IMG/VR virus record: IMGVR_UViG_3300028920_000117
Span: 1 to 44,983 of that record
Length of the DNA: 44,983 bases
Direction: 5' to 3' (one strand)
Source: a virus
A model generated the notes under the pieces. That model was not told the origin of the DNA and ran no database searches. It worked only from the letters and a program-made list of their open reading frames with translations. Of this stretch, positions 24,055 to 31,592 are shown piece by piece; position 1 is the first letter of the stretch; the number at the start of each line of letters is the position of its first letter. Position numbers and translations under genes: made by a program.

Positions 24055-24534
24055 ATGATCGACATTAGAGGATTCAACGCGGAAGAGCACGAACCGGCAG
24101 GAAGTTTTGAGCCCATTCCCCCAGGAGACTACACCGCAATCATCACAGACTCAGAATCGAAACAAACAAAGTCAGGCAACGGCGAATATCTCCAGTTTGC
24201 GTTTCAAATCGTGGAAGGCGAGCACAAGGGCCGGGTGCTTTGGGCCCGGCTGAACCTCGACAACCCCAGCGAGACGGCGGTGAAGATCGCCAAGGGGGAG
24301 CTCTCGGCGATCTGCCGGGCGGTGGACGTGTTGACGCCAAACGATCCAGTGGAACTGCACAACATCCCGCTGGTGATCAAAGTTGGCACGAAGCGCCGTG
24401 AAGACAATGGCGAGACAACTAATGTAATTCGTGGTTACATTGCCAGCAAGAATGCGGCGGCCTATAGGCCGAATCGGGTCCCAATGGCTTCGGCGGGTGA
24501 CAGGCCCACTCCGCCGTGGATGAAGAATTCGTAA
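24055..24534 (+). CDS. DUF669 phage recombination-associated protein
   Basis: 159 residues, GAAAGGAAACAAAGC before the ATG. The pattern PPGDYTAIITDSESKQTKSGNGEYL, then FQIVEGEHKGRVLWARLNLDN and GELSAICRAV, is characteristic of DUF669 proteins. They accompany Sak-type annealing ATPases and RusA in phages and probably bind single-stranded DNA. OB-like strand pattern in the middle and a proline-containing acidic-free tail. It sits between the Sak4-like and RusA genes as expected. Confidence 0.8.
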   Translation: MIDIRGFNAEEHEPAGSFEPIPPGDYTAIITDSESKQTKSGNGEYLQFAFQIVEGEHKGRVLWARLNLDNPSETAVKIAKGELSAICRAVDVLTPNDPVELHNIPLVIKVGTKRREDNGETTNVIRGYIASKNAAAYRPNRVPMASAGDRPTPPWMKNS

Positions 24535-24555
24535 GCGAATAGAAAGGCTAACGGA

Positions 24556-25128
24556 ATGGCCCCTAAGACACGGACGTCATATTCGTTTACGGCCCCTTGG
24601 CCACCGAGCGTGAATCATTATTATCGCTCGGTGTCTTTGGAGCGAGGAAAGGGCGTACGTGTATACGTGAGCAAGGAAGGCAAGGAATACCGCAAGGATG
24701 CCATTTCCGCGCTCTTTCCCCTTCCTGCGGGCCTGCCCCTCCGGGGTAGGCTCGCGGTTTCGATCGATTTGTACCCGCCTTCAAACCGCGCATATGACGC
24801 CGACAACCGGCTCAAGCCTCTCCTCGACGCAATCGAGTACGCCGGAATTATCGAAAATGACGAGCAGTTTCACGAAATCCACGTTTACAAAACATCGTCC
24901 AAGAATGGAAAACGATTCAAAGGGGGGAAGGTTGAGGTCAGGATTTCTACTCTTTGCCCCGACGAGCCGTACCGCGTCGAGTACTACGAGGCGCTCGAAC
25001 TGCTTGCGATCGCGTGCCGCGACCATGAAGTTTCCTTTGTCCAGCACATGGCCGGCGTAGCGCAGCGAGAGTTGCAAAAAATGGGCGTGCCCGTGAAAGT
25101 GGAATGCTCCCCGGAGGATGACGGATGA
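24556..25128 (+). CDS. rusA: RusA-like Holliday junction resolvase
   Basis: 190 residues, ATG 24556. The RusA core is clear: APWPPSVNHYYR at the start, then DADNRLKPLLDAIEYAGIIENDEQ with the catalytic Asp cluster at about 76-90. RusA resolves four-way junctions during phage recombination and replication. About 60 residues longer than most RusA proteins: an added C-terminal region (from about 135, VEYYEALELLAIACRDHEVS) of unknown role. The stop overlaps the helicase start by four bases. Confidence 0.85.
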   Translation: MAPKTRTSYSFTAPWPPSVNHYYRSVSLERGKGVRVYVSKEGKEYRKDAISALFPLPAGLPLRGRLAVSIDLYPPSNRAYDADNRLKPLLDAIEYAGIIENDEQFHEIHVYKTSSKNGKRFKGGKVEVRISTLCPDEPYRVEYYEALELLAIACRDHEVSFVQHMAGVAQRELQKMGVPVKVECSPEDDG

Positions 25129-26801
25129 GCCCGCTCCGGCGCTATCAGCGCGACGCGGTCGATGCCGTGTGGAATCACATTGCATCCAGCGAGACGAACC
25201 CCGCGGTTGTGCTTCCGACGGGCTCCGGCAAGACGCACGTCATCGCCGAGCTGTGCCGGGACGCGGTGCAGAAGTGGAACGGGCGCGTCGTGGTGCTCGC
25301 CCACGTCAAAGAGCTGCTGGAGCAGGCCGCCGGAAAGCTGCGGGCGGTTGCACCGGATCTTCCAGTCGGCGTGTTCAGCGCGGGGCTCGGTCGGCGGGAC
25401 CTCGGGTACGCCGTGACGATCGCGGGTGTGCAGTCGGTGTACCAGCGGGCGCACGACCTCGGCCCGCTCGACCTAGTCATCGTGGACGAGGCGCACCTGA
25501 TCCCGCCGGACGGCGAGGGCATGTACCGCCGCTTCCTCGCCGAAGCGAGGGACCTGTGCGACCACCAGCGTGTCATCGGGCTGACGGCGACGCCGTATCG
25601 CATGAAGACCGGCACGATCTGCGGCTCGGACTCGGTGCTCAACGAGGTCTGCTTCGAGGTCGGCGTCCGCGAGTTGATTGTACACGGTTACCTGTGCCCG
25701 CTGAAAAGCCGATCCGGTCAGTGGGTCGCAGATACCAGCGACGTCGCCGTTCGCGGTGGCGAGTTTGTCGCCGGCGAGCTCGAGAACCGCATGGACGAAG
25801 ACCCGATCGTTGAAACGGCGTGCAGTGATATCGTGTCCGAGACCAGCGACCGCCGCAGCGTCCTGCTGTTTTGCGCCGGCGTTCGTCACGGCGAGCACGT
25901 CGCACGGGTGCTTGCCGAGCGTCACGGCGTCGAGTGCGGGTTCGTCGAGGGCAACACGCCCGCGAAGGAACGCGATGCGCTGATCGACCGCTTCAAGTCC
26001 GGGGACCTGAAGTACCTTGCGAACATCAATGTGCTCACGACCGGGTTCGACGCGCCGAACGTTGACTGCGTGGCGATGCTACGCCCGACAATGAGCCCCG
26101 GGCTCTACTACCAGATGGTCGGGCGCGGCTTCCGACTGCACCCCGGCAAGCACGACTGCCTGGTGCTCGACTTCGGCGGCAACGTGCTGCGGCACGGGCC
26201 GGTCGATGCGGTGCGCACGAAAAAGCCGGGCAAGGGCGGGGGGCAGGCGCCTGCCAAGGAGTGCCCAAAGTGCCGTGCGTTGATCGCGGCGGGCTACCAG
26301 GTCTGCCCCGAGTGCGGGCATGCGTTCCCGCCTCGGGAACACGCGGAGCACGACGCACACGCTTCGGGCGAGGGCGTCCTCACGGGCCAGGTCACGCGCG
26401 CAGATTATAAGGTCACGGGCACGACATACCATATTCACCAAAAAAGAAAGGATCCGGCGGCTCCGCTGACGATGCGCGTAGAATACGACGCGGGCCTCTA
26501 TCAGGTGTTCAGGGAATGGGTATGCTTTGATCACGAGGGGTATGCCCGCAGAAAGGCCGTTTCGTGGTGGATGGCAAGGTCGATCGAGCCTGTGCCGGGG
26601 AGTGTGCAAGAGGCAGTCGAACTGGCGAAGGCCGGGGCGCTGTCGCCGACACTGGAAATTACCGTCGAGAGGGAAGCCGGCAAGAAATACGACCGGGTCG
26701 TACGGCACCGTCTCGGCGAAAAGCCGCCGCGTTTGGACGACCCAGATGCCGTCGGCGCGGAAGACTACTGCGAGATACCCGAAGATGAGATCCCATTTTG
26801 A
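25125..26801 (+). CDS. DEAD/DEAH helicase with zinc ribbon
   Basis: 558 residues. Superfamily 2 motifs: PTGSGKT (31-37), IVDEAH (119-124), TATPYR (154-159) and YYQMVGRGFR (328-337). A zinc ribbon CPKC...CPEC follows at 380-397. Family members unwind DNA and support replication or replication restart. Up to about nucleotide 26390 the gene is markedly GC-rich; the last 130 residues use AT-richer codons like the neighbours, so the helicase core may have been acquired separately. The C-terminus is acidic (CEIPEDEIPF). Confidence 0.88.
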   Translation: MSPLRRYQRDAVDAVWNHIASSETNPAVVLPTGSGKTHVIAELCRDAVQKWNGRVVVLAHVKELLEQAAGKLRAVAPDLPVGVFSAGLGRRDLGYAVTIAGVQSVYQRAHDLGPLDLVIVDEAHLIPPDGEGMYRRFLAEARDLCDHQRVIGLTATPYRMKTGTICGSDSVLNEVCFEVGVRELIVHGYLCPLKSRSGQWVADTSDVAVRGGEFVAGELENRMDEDPIVETACSDIVSETSDRRSVLLFCAGVRHGEHVARVLAERHGVECGFVEGNTPAKERDALIDRFKSGDLKYLANINVLTTGFDAPNVDCVAMLRPTMSPGLYYQMVGRGFRLHPGKHDCLVLDFGGNVLRHGPVDAVRTKKPGKGGGQAPAKECPKCRALIAAGYQVCPECGHAFPPREHAEHDAHASGEGVLTGQVTRADYKVTGTTYHIHQKRKDPAAPLTMRVEYDAGLYQVFREWVCFDHEGYARRKAVSWWMARSIEPVPGSVQEAVELAKAGALSPTLEITVEREAGKKYDRVVRHRLGEKPPRLDDPDAVGAEDYCEIPEDEIPF

Positions 26802-26815
26802 ACAGGAGATAAAGC

Positions 26816-27268
26816 ATGGAAAGGAAAAAAAGAAAAATGACAACCGAGCAGGCGTTGGCTGATGCCAAGAAAAACGCGGACGCAAATATTAGGGCAATTG
26901 AGGAAAAAGAAAGGAATGAAGCAATGAACAATGAACAACAGGATTCGAGCGTGCAAGTTGAAACGGAAGAGGCCGTGGAGGTTACGCCGAAGACAAATAA
27001 GAAAAAGTCCAAGGGACGCCGCCCGAGCGCGCTTGATTACGCGGTTATTGTTTTGATGAGAGAAAAAGGAAAGGCGCTAACCGTAAAGGAAATTACAGAT
27101 AGGGTCATTGCTGAGGGCTGGAATACCCAATGCAAGACCCCGAACGTGTCACTTTCCGTAGCGATGATCCGAGAAATCGCACAAAAGGGAGAATTCTCCA
27201 GGTTTGTAAAAAAGTCACGCGGAAGGTATGCGATTCGATATATTGATTTTGGCGCGGAGAGAGAGTGA
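26816..27268 (+). CDS. Winged-helix (HARE-HTH-like) protein
   Basis: 150 residues. Residues 1-60 form a charged helix (ALADAKKNADANIRAIEEKE) and a Lys-rich linker. Residues 62-140 match the HARE-HTH/delta-subunit type winged helix (SALDYAVIVLMREKGKALTVKEITDRVIAEGW). The N-terminal helix resembles that of the 43167-43637 protein (ALANAKASVDANLKAIAAAD), whose C-terminal domain differs. Probably a DNA-binding regulator or chromatin-type protein of the phage. Its gene is AT-richer than the helicase gene. Confidence 0.7.
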   Translation: MERKKRKMTTEQALADAKKNADANIRAIEEKERNEAMNNEQQDSSVQVETEEAVEVTPKTNKKKSKGRRPSALDYAVIVLMREKGKALTVKEITDRVIAEGWNTQCKTPNVSLSVAMIREIAQKGEFSRFVKKSRGRYAIRYIDFGAERE

Positions 27269-27271
27269 TAA

Positions 27272-27577
27272 ATGAAAAGGTTATTCCCAGAATTTGTTGA
27301 CATGGGCAGGACACATTGTCCGTGGTGCCTAAGATATCGAGCGGTTGAATACGATAAGTTTTTTACTCCAGACTGTGACGACAGGTCTTTGTGCTGGTTT
27401 GATACAGAGCGGTATATTGGGGGATGTCCCGTAATGGACAATCCGCTCGCCGAGATTGTTAGGCTCAGGGAATTTATTCTCAAGGCGTGCCCGGACAGAG
27501 ACCTTGCCGAAGAAGCAATAATGATGCACGCAATCAATCCACGTTATGAAAGCGGGAAATATGCAGACCGCATCTGA
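27272..27577 (+). CDS. Zinc-binding small protein, tandem copy 1
   Basis: 101 residues. The CPWC knuckle (THCPWCLRYRAV, residues 15-18) is followed by a second Cys set (CDDRSLCW, GGCPVMDNPLAEIVRLREFI). The next gene repeats this layout, so the two are tandem paralogues. A zinc-dependent adaptor or anti-host factor is plausible but no family is recognised. It overlaps the next gene by up to 32 bases. Confidence 0.6.
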   Translation: MKRLFPEFVDMGRTHCPWCLRYRAVEYDKFFTPDCDDRSLCWFDTERYIGGCPVMDNPLAEIVRLREFILKACPDRDLAEEAIMMHAINPRYESGKYADRI

Positions 27578-27860
27578 AGCATTTGACGACAGAGACAGGA
27601 CTATTTGTCCGTGGTGCCTCAAATACATGGCAGACGATGAAGACGCGGAGCGGGATCCGGACTCGATTGGAGATGAATTGCTATGTTGGAAAAATCTAAA
27701 CGAGTGCGCGCCATGCGTACGAGATGATCCGCTCGCAGAAATTAATAAACTTAGAAACCATATTTGCGAACTTTGCAGACTTTTTACAAAACTTTGCAGA
27801 ATTTCTGCGGAAATAGTAGATTTAAATTGTTTGCCACATAAAGACTCGAAAAAAAGATAA
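27561..27860 (+). CDS. Zinc-binding small protein, tandem copy 2
   Basis: 99 residues from ATG 27561; ATG 27546 is also possible. RTICPWCLKYMADDEDA and LLCWKNLNECAPCVRDDPLAEINKLR match copy 1 in order and spacing. A third Cys cluster (CELCRLFTKLC) is unique to this copy. The AT-rich 3' end contains long T and A runs. Function unknown. Confidence 0.6.
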   Translation: MQTASEAFDDRDRTICPWCLKYMADDEDAERDPDSIGDELLCWKNLNECAPCVRDDPLAEINKLRNHICELCRLFTKLCRISAEIVDLNCLPHKDSKKR

Positions 27861-27879
27861 GAAACCGAGAGGGCATGCA

Positions 27880-29955
27880 TTGTCCAGTCCGGCTTCTAAT
27901 CCGCTTTACGAGAGCGCGTTAGCGTACTCCAAATGCGGGCTCAGTGTTATACCCGCCGAGCGTTCGGGCAATACGAAAAGGCCGACCGTTTCTTGGAAGC
28001 CGTACACAAAGCGCGGGGCGCAAGATGGGGAACTGGAAGAGTGGTTCGGGCCGGCCCAGTCGATGGCCCTTGTGTGCGGTTCTGTTTCCGGAAATCTTGA
28101 ATTGCTCGACTTTGATCTTGAGGGGGAGGCATTTCAGACATGGTCTGGGGCAGTCCAATCAATCGCCCCGGGCCTTTTTGAGTCTTTGGTCATTGAAAAA
28201 TCTCCAAGCGGAGGAATTCATGTCATATACCGATGTGAAGATCCCATACCCGGAAACCGCAAACTTGCACGATTTTGGTTCTCAGCAGAGCATGAAAAGG
28301 CAGAAATTGCTGTAGGCAACAGGACCTACCAGGTTCGGCACGATCCCCGCATGGGCGGCCCCGGCGCGTGGGTCACCGCAATCGAGACCCGCGGCGAGGG
28401 GGGGCTGTTCCTGTGCTACCCGAGCCCGGGATATCAGTTGACCCAGGGCGCCATCTACCGGCCGCCGGTGCTCACGCCGGACCAGCGGGCCGTTTTGGTG
28501 CGGTGCGCGGCGGCGCTCAACCAGGAGCCGGCTAGGGTGTCCGACGATCCTTCGCAGTCTGAACGCGAGGGCCGACCCGGCGACGACTACAACCGCAGGG
28601 CGGGCGTCCGCGGCCTCCTGGAGCGGCACGGGTGGCGCCTGGTCGCGTGTCGGGACCAGGAGTACTGGTGCCGCCCGCGCAAGGCCGGCGGGGTCAGCGC
28701 GACGTGGAACGGCGAGCACCTGTACGTGTTCACGAGCAACGCGCCGCCGCTCGAGCCGGACACCGCGTACCGCCCGTTCGCCCTCTACGCCGCCCTCGAG
28801 CACCAAGGCGACTACGCGGCCGCGGCGTCCGCCCTCGGGCGAGACGGGTACGGCGAGCCGCCACAGAGGCCCGTCCCGAGCGACGTCGAGGAAGCGCCGC
28901 CGACCAGGTTTGAGATCCTCAGCGCCGGCGACCTGATCAGGCAGTACCCCCGGCTCCGCCCCCCGATCGTTCACGGCCTGCTTCGTGAGGGAGAGACATG
29001 CAACATCATCGCGGCCCCCAAAATGGGGAAAAGTTGGCTCACCCTTTCACTTGCGCTTTCGGTGTCGTCCGGACGAGATTGGATGAATCGGTATAAATGT
29101 GAGCCCGGGTCTGTTTTGGTCATAGACAATGAATTGCACCGAGAGACCATCGCGCATAGAATCCCGCGCGTGGCGGACGCAATGGGCGTAGCCCCCCGAG
29201 AGTATGAGGGCCTAGTCGATTATGCACCGCTGAGAGGCAATTTGCAGGACATCGTGGGGCTTTCTCGTCTCTTTGATTTGATCGAGCACGGGGCGTACAA
29301 GATGGTCGTACTTGACGCTTGGTACCGATTCTTGCCCGACGGCAAGGATGAAAACAGTAATGCCGATATCGCCGGCCTGTTCAACCGAATAGACCAATAC
29401 GCCGACCAAATCGGGTGCGCGTTTTGCTGTGTGCACCATAGCAGCAAGGGGAGCCAGTCGCTAAAATCTATTACCGACGTTGGCGCGGGCGCCGGCGCAC
29501 AGAGCCGGGCGGTAGACTGCCATATCGCACTCCGTCCGCACGAGGAACCCGGAGTTGTCGTGTTTGCCGCGGCGGCCCGGTCGTGGCCCCCGCCGGAGCC
29601 GGTGTGCTTGCGGTGGGAGTGGCCGATATTTACCCCGGACGAATCACTCGATCCCTCAGAACTTGACGGGATCAGGAGAGGTGGAAACGGGGTGTTTGGT
29701 CAACATAAGAAAGAAAGTAAGAAAGAGTGGACATCTGACGAATTTGTATCTGAATTTATTACAGATGATCCACGGAGTGTAGAGGAACTATGGGGGCGCG
29801 CAAGGCTCAAATTTAAGGGCGACGCGCCCGGAGAAAGGACGGTTCGGGCTCTTGTGAAAGAGGCGACAGACCGAGGATTGATTGTTCAAGTTCGTAAAAT
29901 GGAAGGAAAAAGCGGGGCAGCCAGAGGGTACATAAAGGCGCCTTTGGGGCACTAA
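27880..29955 (+). CDS. Prim-pol primase fused to RepA-like helicase
   Basis: 691 residues from a TTG start set by GAGAGGG six bases upstream. N-terminal prim-pol domain: LLDFDLEG with Asp77 and Asp79, then GGIHVIYR with His114. Middle AAA_25/RepA-like domain: Walker A AAPKMGKS (378-385), Walker B VVLDAW (Asp479), sensor CCVHHSS (519-520). A small winged-helix-like C-terminus follows (RSVEELWGRARLKFKG). It probably initiates phage DNA replication, priming and unwinding. Bases about 28330-28980 are sharply GC-richer than the rest, suggesting an internal exchange. Confidence 0.85.
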   Translation: MSSPASNPLYESALAYSKCGLSVIPAERSGNTKRPTVSWKPYTKRGAQDGELEEWFGPAQSMALVCGSVSGNLELLDFDLEGEAFQTWSGAVQSIAPGLFESLVIEKSPSGGIHVIYRCEDPIPGNRKLARFWFSAEHEKAEIAVGNRTYQVRHDPRMGGPGAWVTAIETRGEGGLFLCYPSPGYQLTQGAIYRPPVLTPDQRAVLVRCAAALNQEPARVSDDPSQSEREGRPGDDYNRRAGVRGLLERHGWRLVACRDQEYWCRPRKAGGVSATWNGEHLYVFTSNAPPLEPDTAYRPFALYAALEHQGDYAAAASALGRDGYGEPPQRPVPSDVEEAPPTRFEILSAGDLIRQYPRLRPPIVHGLLREGETCNIIAAPKMGKSWLTLSLALSVSSGRDWMNRYKCEPGSVLVIDNELHRETIAHRIPRVADAMGVAPREYEGLVDYAPLRGNLQDIVGLSRLFDLIEHGAYKMVVLDAWYRFLPDGKDENSNADIAGLFNRIDQYADQIGCAFCCVHHSSKGSQSLKSITDVGAGAGAQSRAVDCHIALRPHEEPGVVVFAAAARSWPPPEPVCLRWEWPIFTPDESLDPSELDGIRRGGNGVFGQHKKESKKEWTSDEFVSEFITDDPRSVEELWGRARLKFKGDAPGERTVRALVKEATDRGLIVQVRKMEGKSGAARGYIKAPLGH

Positions 29956-29993
29956 CAAATGGGTAGCAAAACAAAAGAAAATAGCCTAATTCA

Positions 29994-30147
29994 ATTTCGG
30001 CGCGCAATTCCGGCGCGCCGAAATAGGCGCCGGAATTGGGGCGATTGCCGGGTTATGGTAGGTGGATTCAATTCCGGCGCACACACCGCCCCGCCCCGTA
30101 GGGGCGGGGTGTGCGCCGGAATTGAATCCCGCCCTACCCCCGGCAAT
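29994..30147. repeat. Palindrome cluster, candidate replication origin or REPIN-like element
   Basis: CAATTCCGGCGC occurs at 30005-30016 and 30069-30080, and its inverse at 30027-30038 and 30113-30124. Two competing hairpins (29994-30004 with 30014-30024; 30005-30016 with 30027-30038) precede a long one: 20 bp (30064-30083 with 30110-30129), a five-base bulge, 9 bp (30089-30097 with 30101-30109) and a GTA loop, extended by GGTAGG/CCTACC and ATTGCCGGG/CCCGGCAAT out to 30044-30147. It lies in the 233-bp non-coding gap after the primase gene. Confidence 0.85.
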
Positions 30148-30188
30148 TTCGACTGCGCCGAGATTGCCGAAAATTTGGAGATACATTT

Positions 30189-30428
30189 ATGACTTACCGT
30201 GAGGCAGTTTGGGTGGCGACGTCGCCGGAGTTCAAGCCGAACTGCCAACGCATCGAAGCGCTACGGGAACTCGCGCGGCACGCCGCCCGGCTCGAGTCCA
30301 TTGCCGCTAAAATCGCCACTCTCCCGCTCGAACCGTGCGGGCGATGCTTGATACCGCTCGACGAAATCGCAGACGAGGCGGCAAATGTAATAGTGAATTT
30401 GATCAGCGAATCAAACGAGGAATTATAA
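30189..30428 (+). CDS. Small helical protein, unknown
   Basis: 79 residues, TTTGGAGATACATTT before the ATG. Mostly helical, with CGRC in the middle (LEPCGRCLIPLDEIADEAAN). No TM segment. It follows the palindrome cluster, so it may be expressed from the same transcript as the primase or from a promoter in that gap. No function assigned. Confidence 0.55.
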   Translation: MTYREAVWVATSPEFKPNCQRIEALRELARHAARLESIAAKIATLPLEPCGRCLIPLDEIADEAANVIVNLISESNEEL

Positions 30429-30429
30429 T

Positions 30430-30696
30430 ATGAAGAATATCAGAAACAAGCAAATGGAAGAGGCGCTCGTATTTGCCGAAATCGACCGCGACCGCGCAGC
30501 GCTGCACCACGTGCTTCGGGCAATGGAAAAATCGTTCCCGGGATGGATTGCCAATTTTCTCGTACGGCTTGAATGTGAAAAAACCGAATCGGAAAAACCA
30601 ACAGATAAATTGATTTATCACTCGGCGATTGTGGGAATTGAAACAGCGATGCAGCTCATGGTCGAGGCCGTGGATGGAGACCGGGGGGAAACATGA
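30430..30696 (+). CDS. Small helical protein, unknown
   Basis: 88 residues, beginning two bases after the previous stop, AT-rich upstream. Charged helices (KQMEEALVFAEIDRDRAALHHVL) and a segment with WIANFLVRLECEK. No motif recognised. The stop overlaps the next ATG (ATGA), so these small genes form an operon with 30189-31217. Confidence 0.55.
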   Translation: MKNIRNKQMEEALVFAEIDRDRAALHHVLRAMEKSFPGWIANFLVRLECEKTESEKPTDKLIYHSAIVGIETAMQLMVEAVDGDRGET

Positions 30697-31217
30697 CCGC
30701 GTTGCTCGCCTGTAACGGGCCGTGTCCGCTTTGTGGATCGGTGGATCGCAGAAGGGGCTTTTGCTGCGATGGGTGCCATGCGGCCTACATGGCCAAGCAG
30801 CACGAGATGTGGAGCATGCCGGGCACGGCCAGAGACGCGCCCGAGCCGCCGGAGCCCGAGCCGGACAAGCAGCAAGCGCCGAGGAGACGGATCGTGCGAG
30901 ACATCATGATGCTGATCCGCGCCATGCGACTCCTGCTGTGGCACCCGATCCTCGCGGCGATGTCGGACGCGGACGCCCAAGGAGGGGGGGCGATCTCTCG
31001 CGGGCGAAAACGCTCGAACGTGTATCACGGTCGCCCGGGTTGGCGCGCCGCGATCGAGGCGGCCATCATGGCCCGCCAGAGGCCCCAGGATTGCGTCTGC
31101 GGCGTTTCGGGGCCGAGGGGCGGACCAGATGCCGCCGAAGGACCCGAGAGCGTTACAGGGCATTCTGCGGCGTGCTGTGTCCATGTCCTGTGGTCGCGTC
31201 CAGGATACGGCGAGTAG
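30693..31217 (+). CDS. Zinc-finger protein, unknown
   Basis: 174 residues, GGGGGGAAAC before the ATG. N-terminal treble-clef-like Cys set: CNGPCPLCGSVDRR and FCCDGCHAAYMAK. A Pro/Glu linker (PEPPEPEPDKQQAP) and a hydrophobic-basic helix follow (IMMLIRAMRLLLWHPILAAM). A second Cys cluster, DCVCGVSG and AACCVH, lies near the end. GC-rich throughout, unlike the two genes before it. It may be a host-takeover or nucleic-acid-binding protein; this is inference. Confidence 0.55.
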   Translation: MTALLACNGPCPLCGSVDRRRGFCCDGCHAAYMAKQHEMWSMPGTARDAPEPPEPEPDKQQAPRRRIVRDIMMLIRAMRLLLWHPILAAMSDADAQGGGAISRGRKRSNVYHGRPGWRAAIEAAIMARQRPQDCVCGVSGPRGGPDAAEGPESVTGHSAACCVHVLWSRPGYGE

Positions 31218-31250
31218 TTTCCTATTTGCAAAAATCATCGGAGCGATAAA

Positions 31251-31592
31251 ATGACTCAGGATAAAAATCTCAGGGTAGTAAAAAATGACAATTTCGTTGT
31301 TGATTTTCAATTTGTCGATATTGACGACAACGTGATTGATTTAACCGGGATTACGGACGTAGAATTCAACGTAGCGGACGACTACGGGCTCGTAGATCCG
31401 GCTTTGTTGTCTTTTTCGTTGGGGGACGGAATCTCGGTACCCGATCCGACCGATGGAACAATCAAGGTGTCTACACCGCAGATCACATTGGATGCAAGGC
31501 AATACAAGTATGATCTGAGCACGACGATCAATTCTGTGAAAATTACCTGGCTCCGCGGTTTCTTTACCGTGCTCCCAGAGGTAGCCCCATGA
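31251..31592 (+). CDS. Tail/baseplate accessory beta domain protein
   Basis: 113 residues. Pattern KNDNFVVDFQFVDIDDNVIDLTG, then DGTIKVSTPQITLDARQYKYDL and RGFFTVLPEVAP, typical of the small beta-sandwich domain seen in BppU-like and other phage fibre-attachment proteins. It probably joins the large spike that follows to the tail. The stop overlaps the spike start by four bases (ATGA), indicating co-translation. Confidence 0.7.
   Translation: MTQDKNLRVVKNDNFVVDFQFVDIDDNVIDLTGITDVEFNVADDYGLVDPALLSFSLGDGISVPDPTDGTIKVSTPQITLDARQYKYDLSTTINSVKITWLRGFFTVLPEVAP

Noticed and set aside
29959-30192. 77-codon plus-strand frame after the primase gene
   Set aside because: It runs straight through the palindrome cluster, has no ribosome site, and similar frames exist on the opposite strand because of the symmetry. 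Treated as non-coding.
30722-31249. Alternative frame over the zinc-finger gene
   Set aside because: No ribosome site, Arg/Gly/Pro-heavy composition, and the frame at 30693 has a strong ribosome site and clear Cys motifs.
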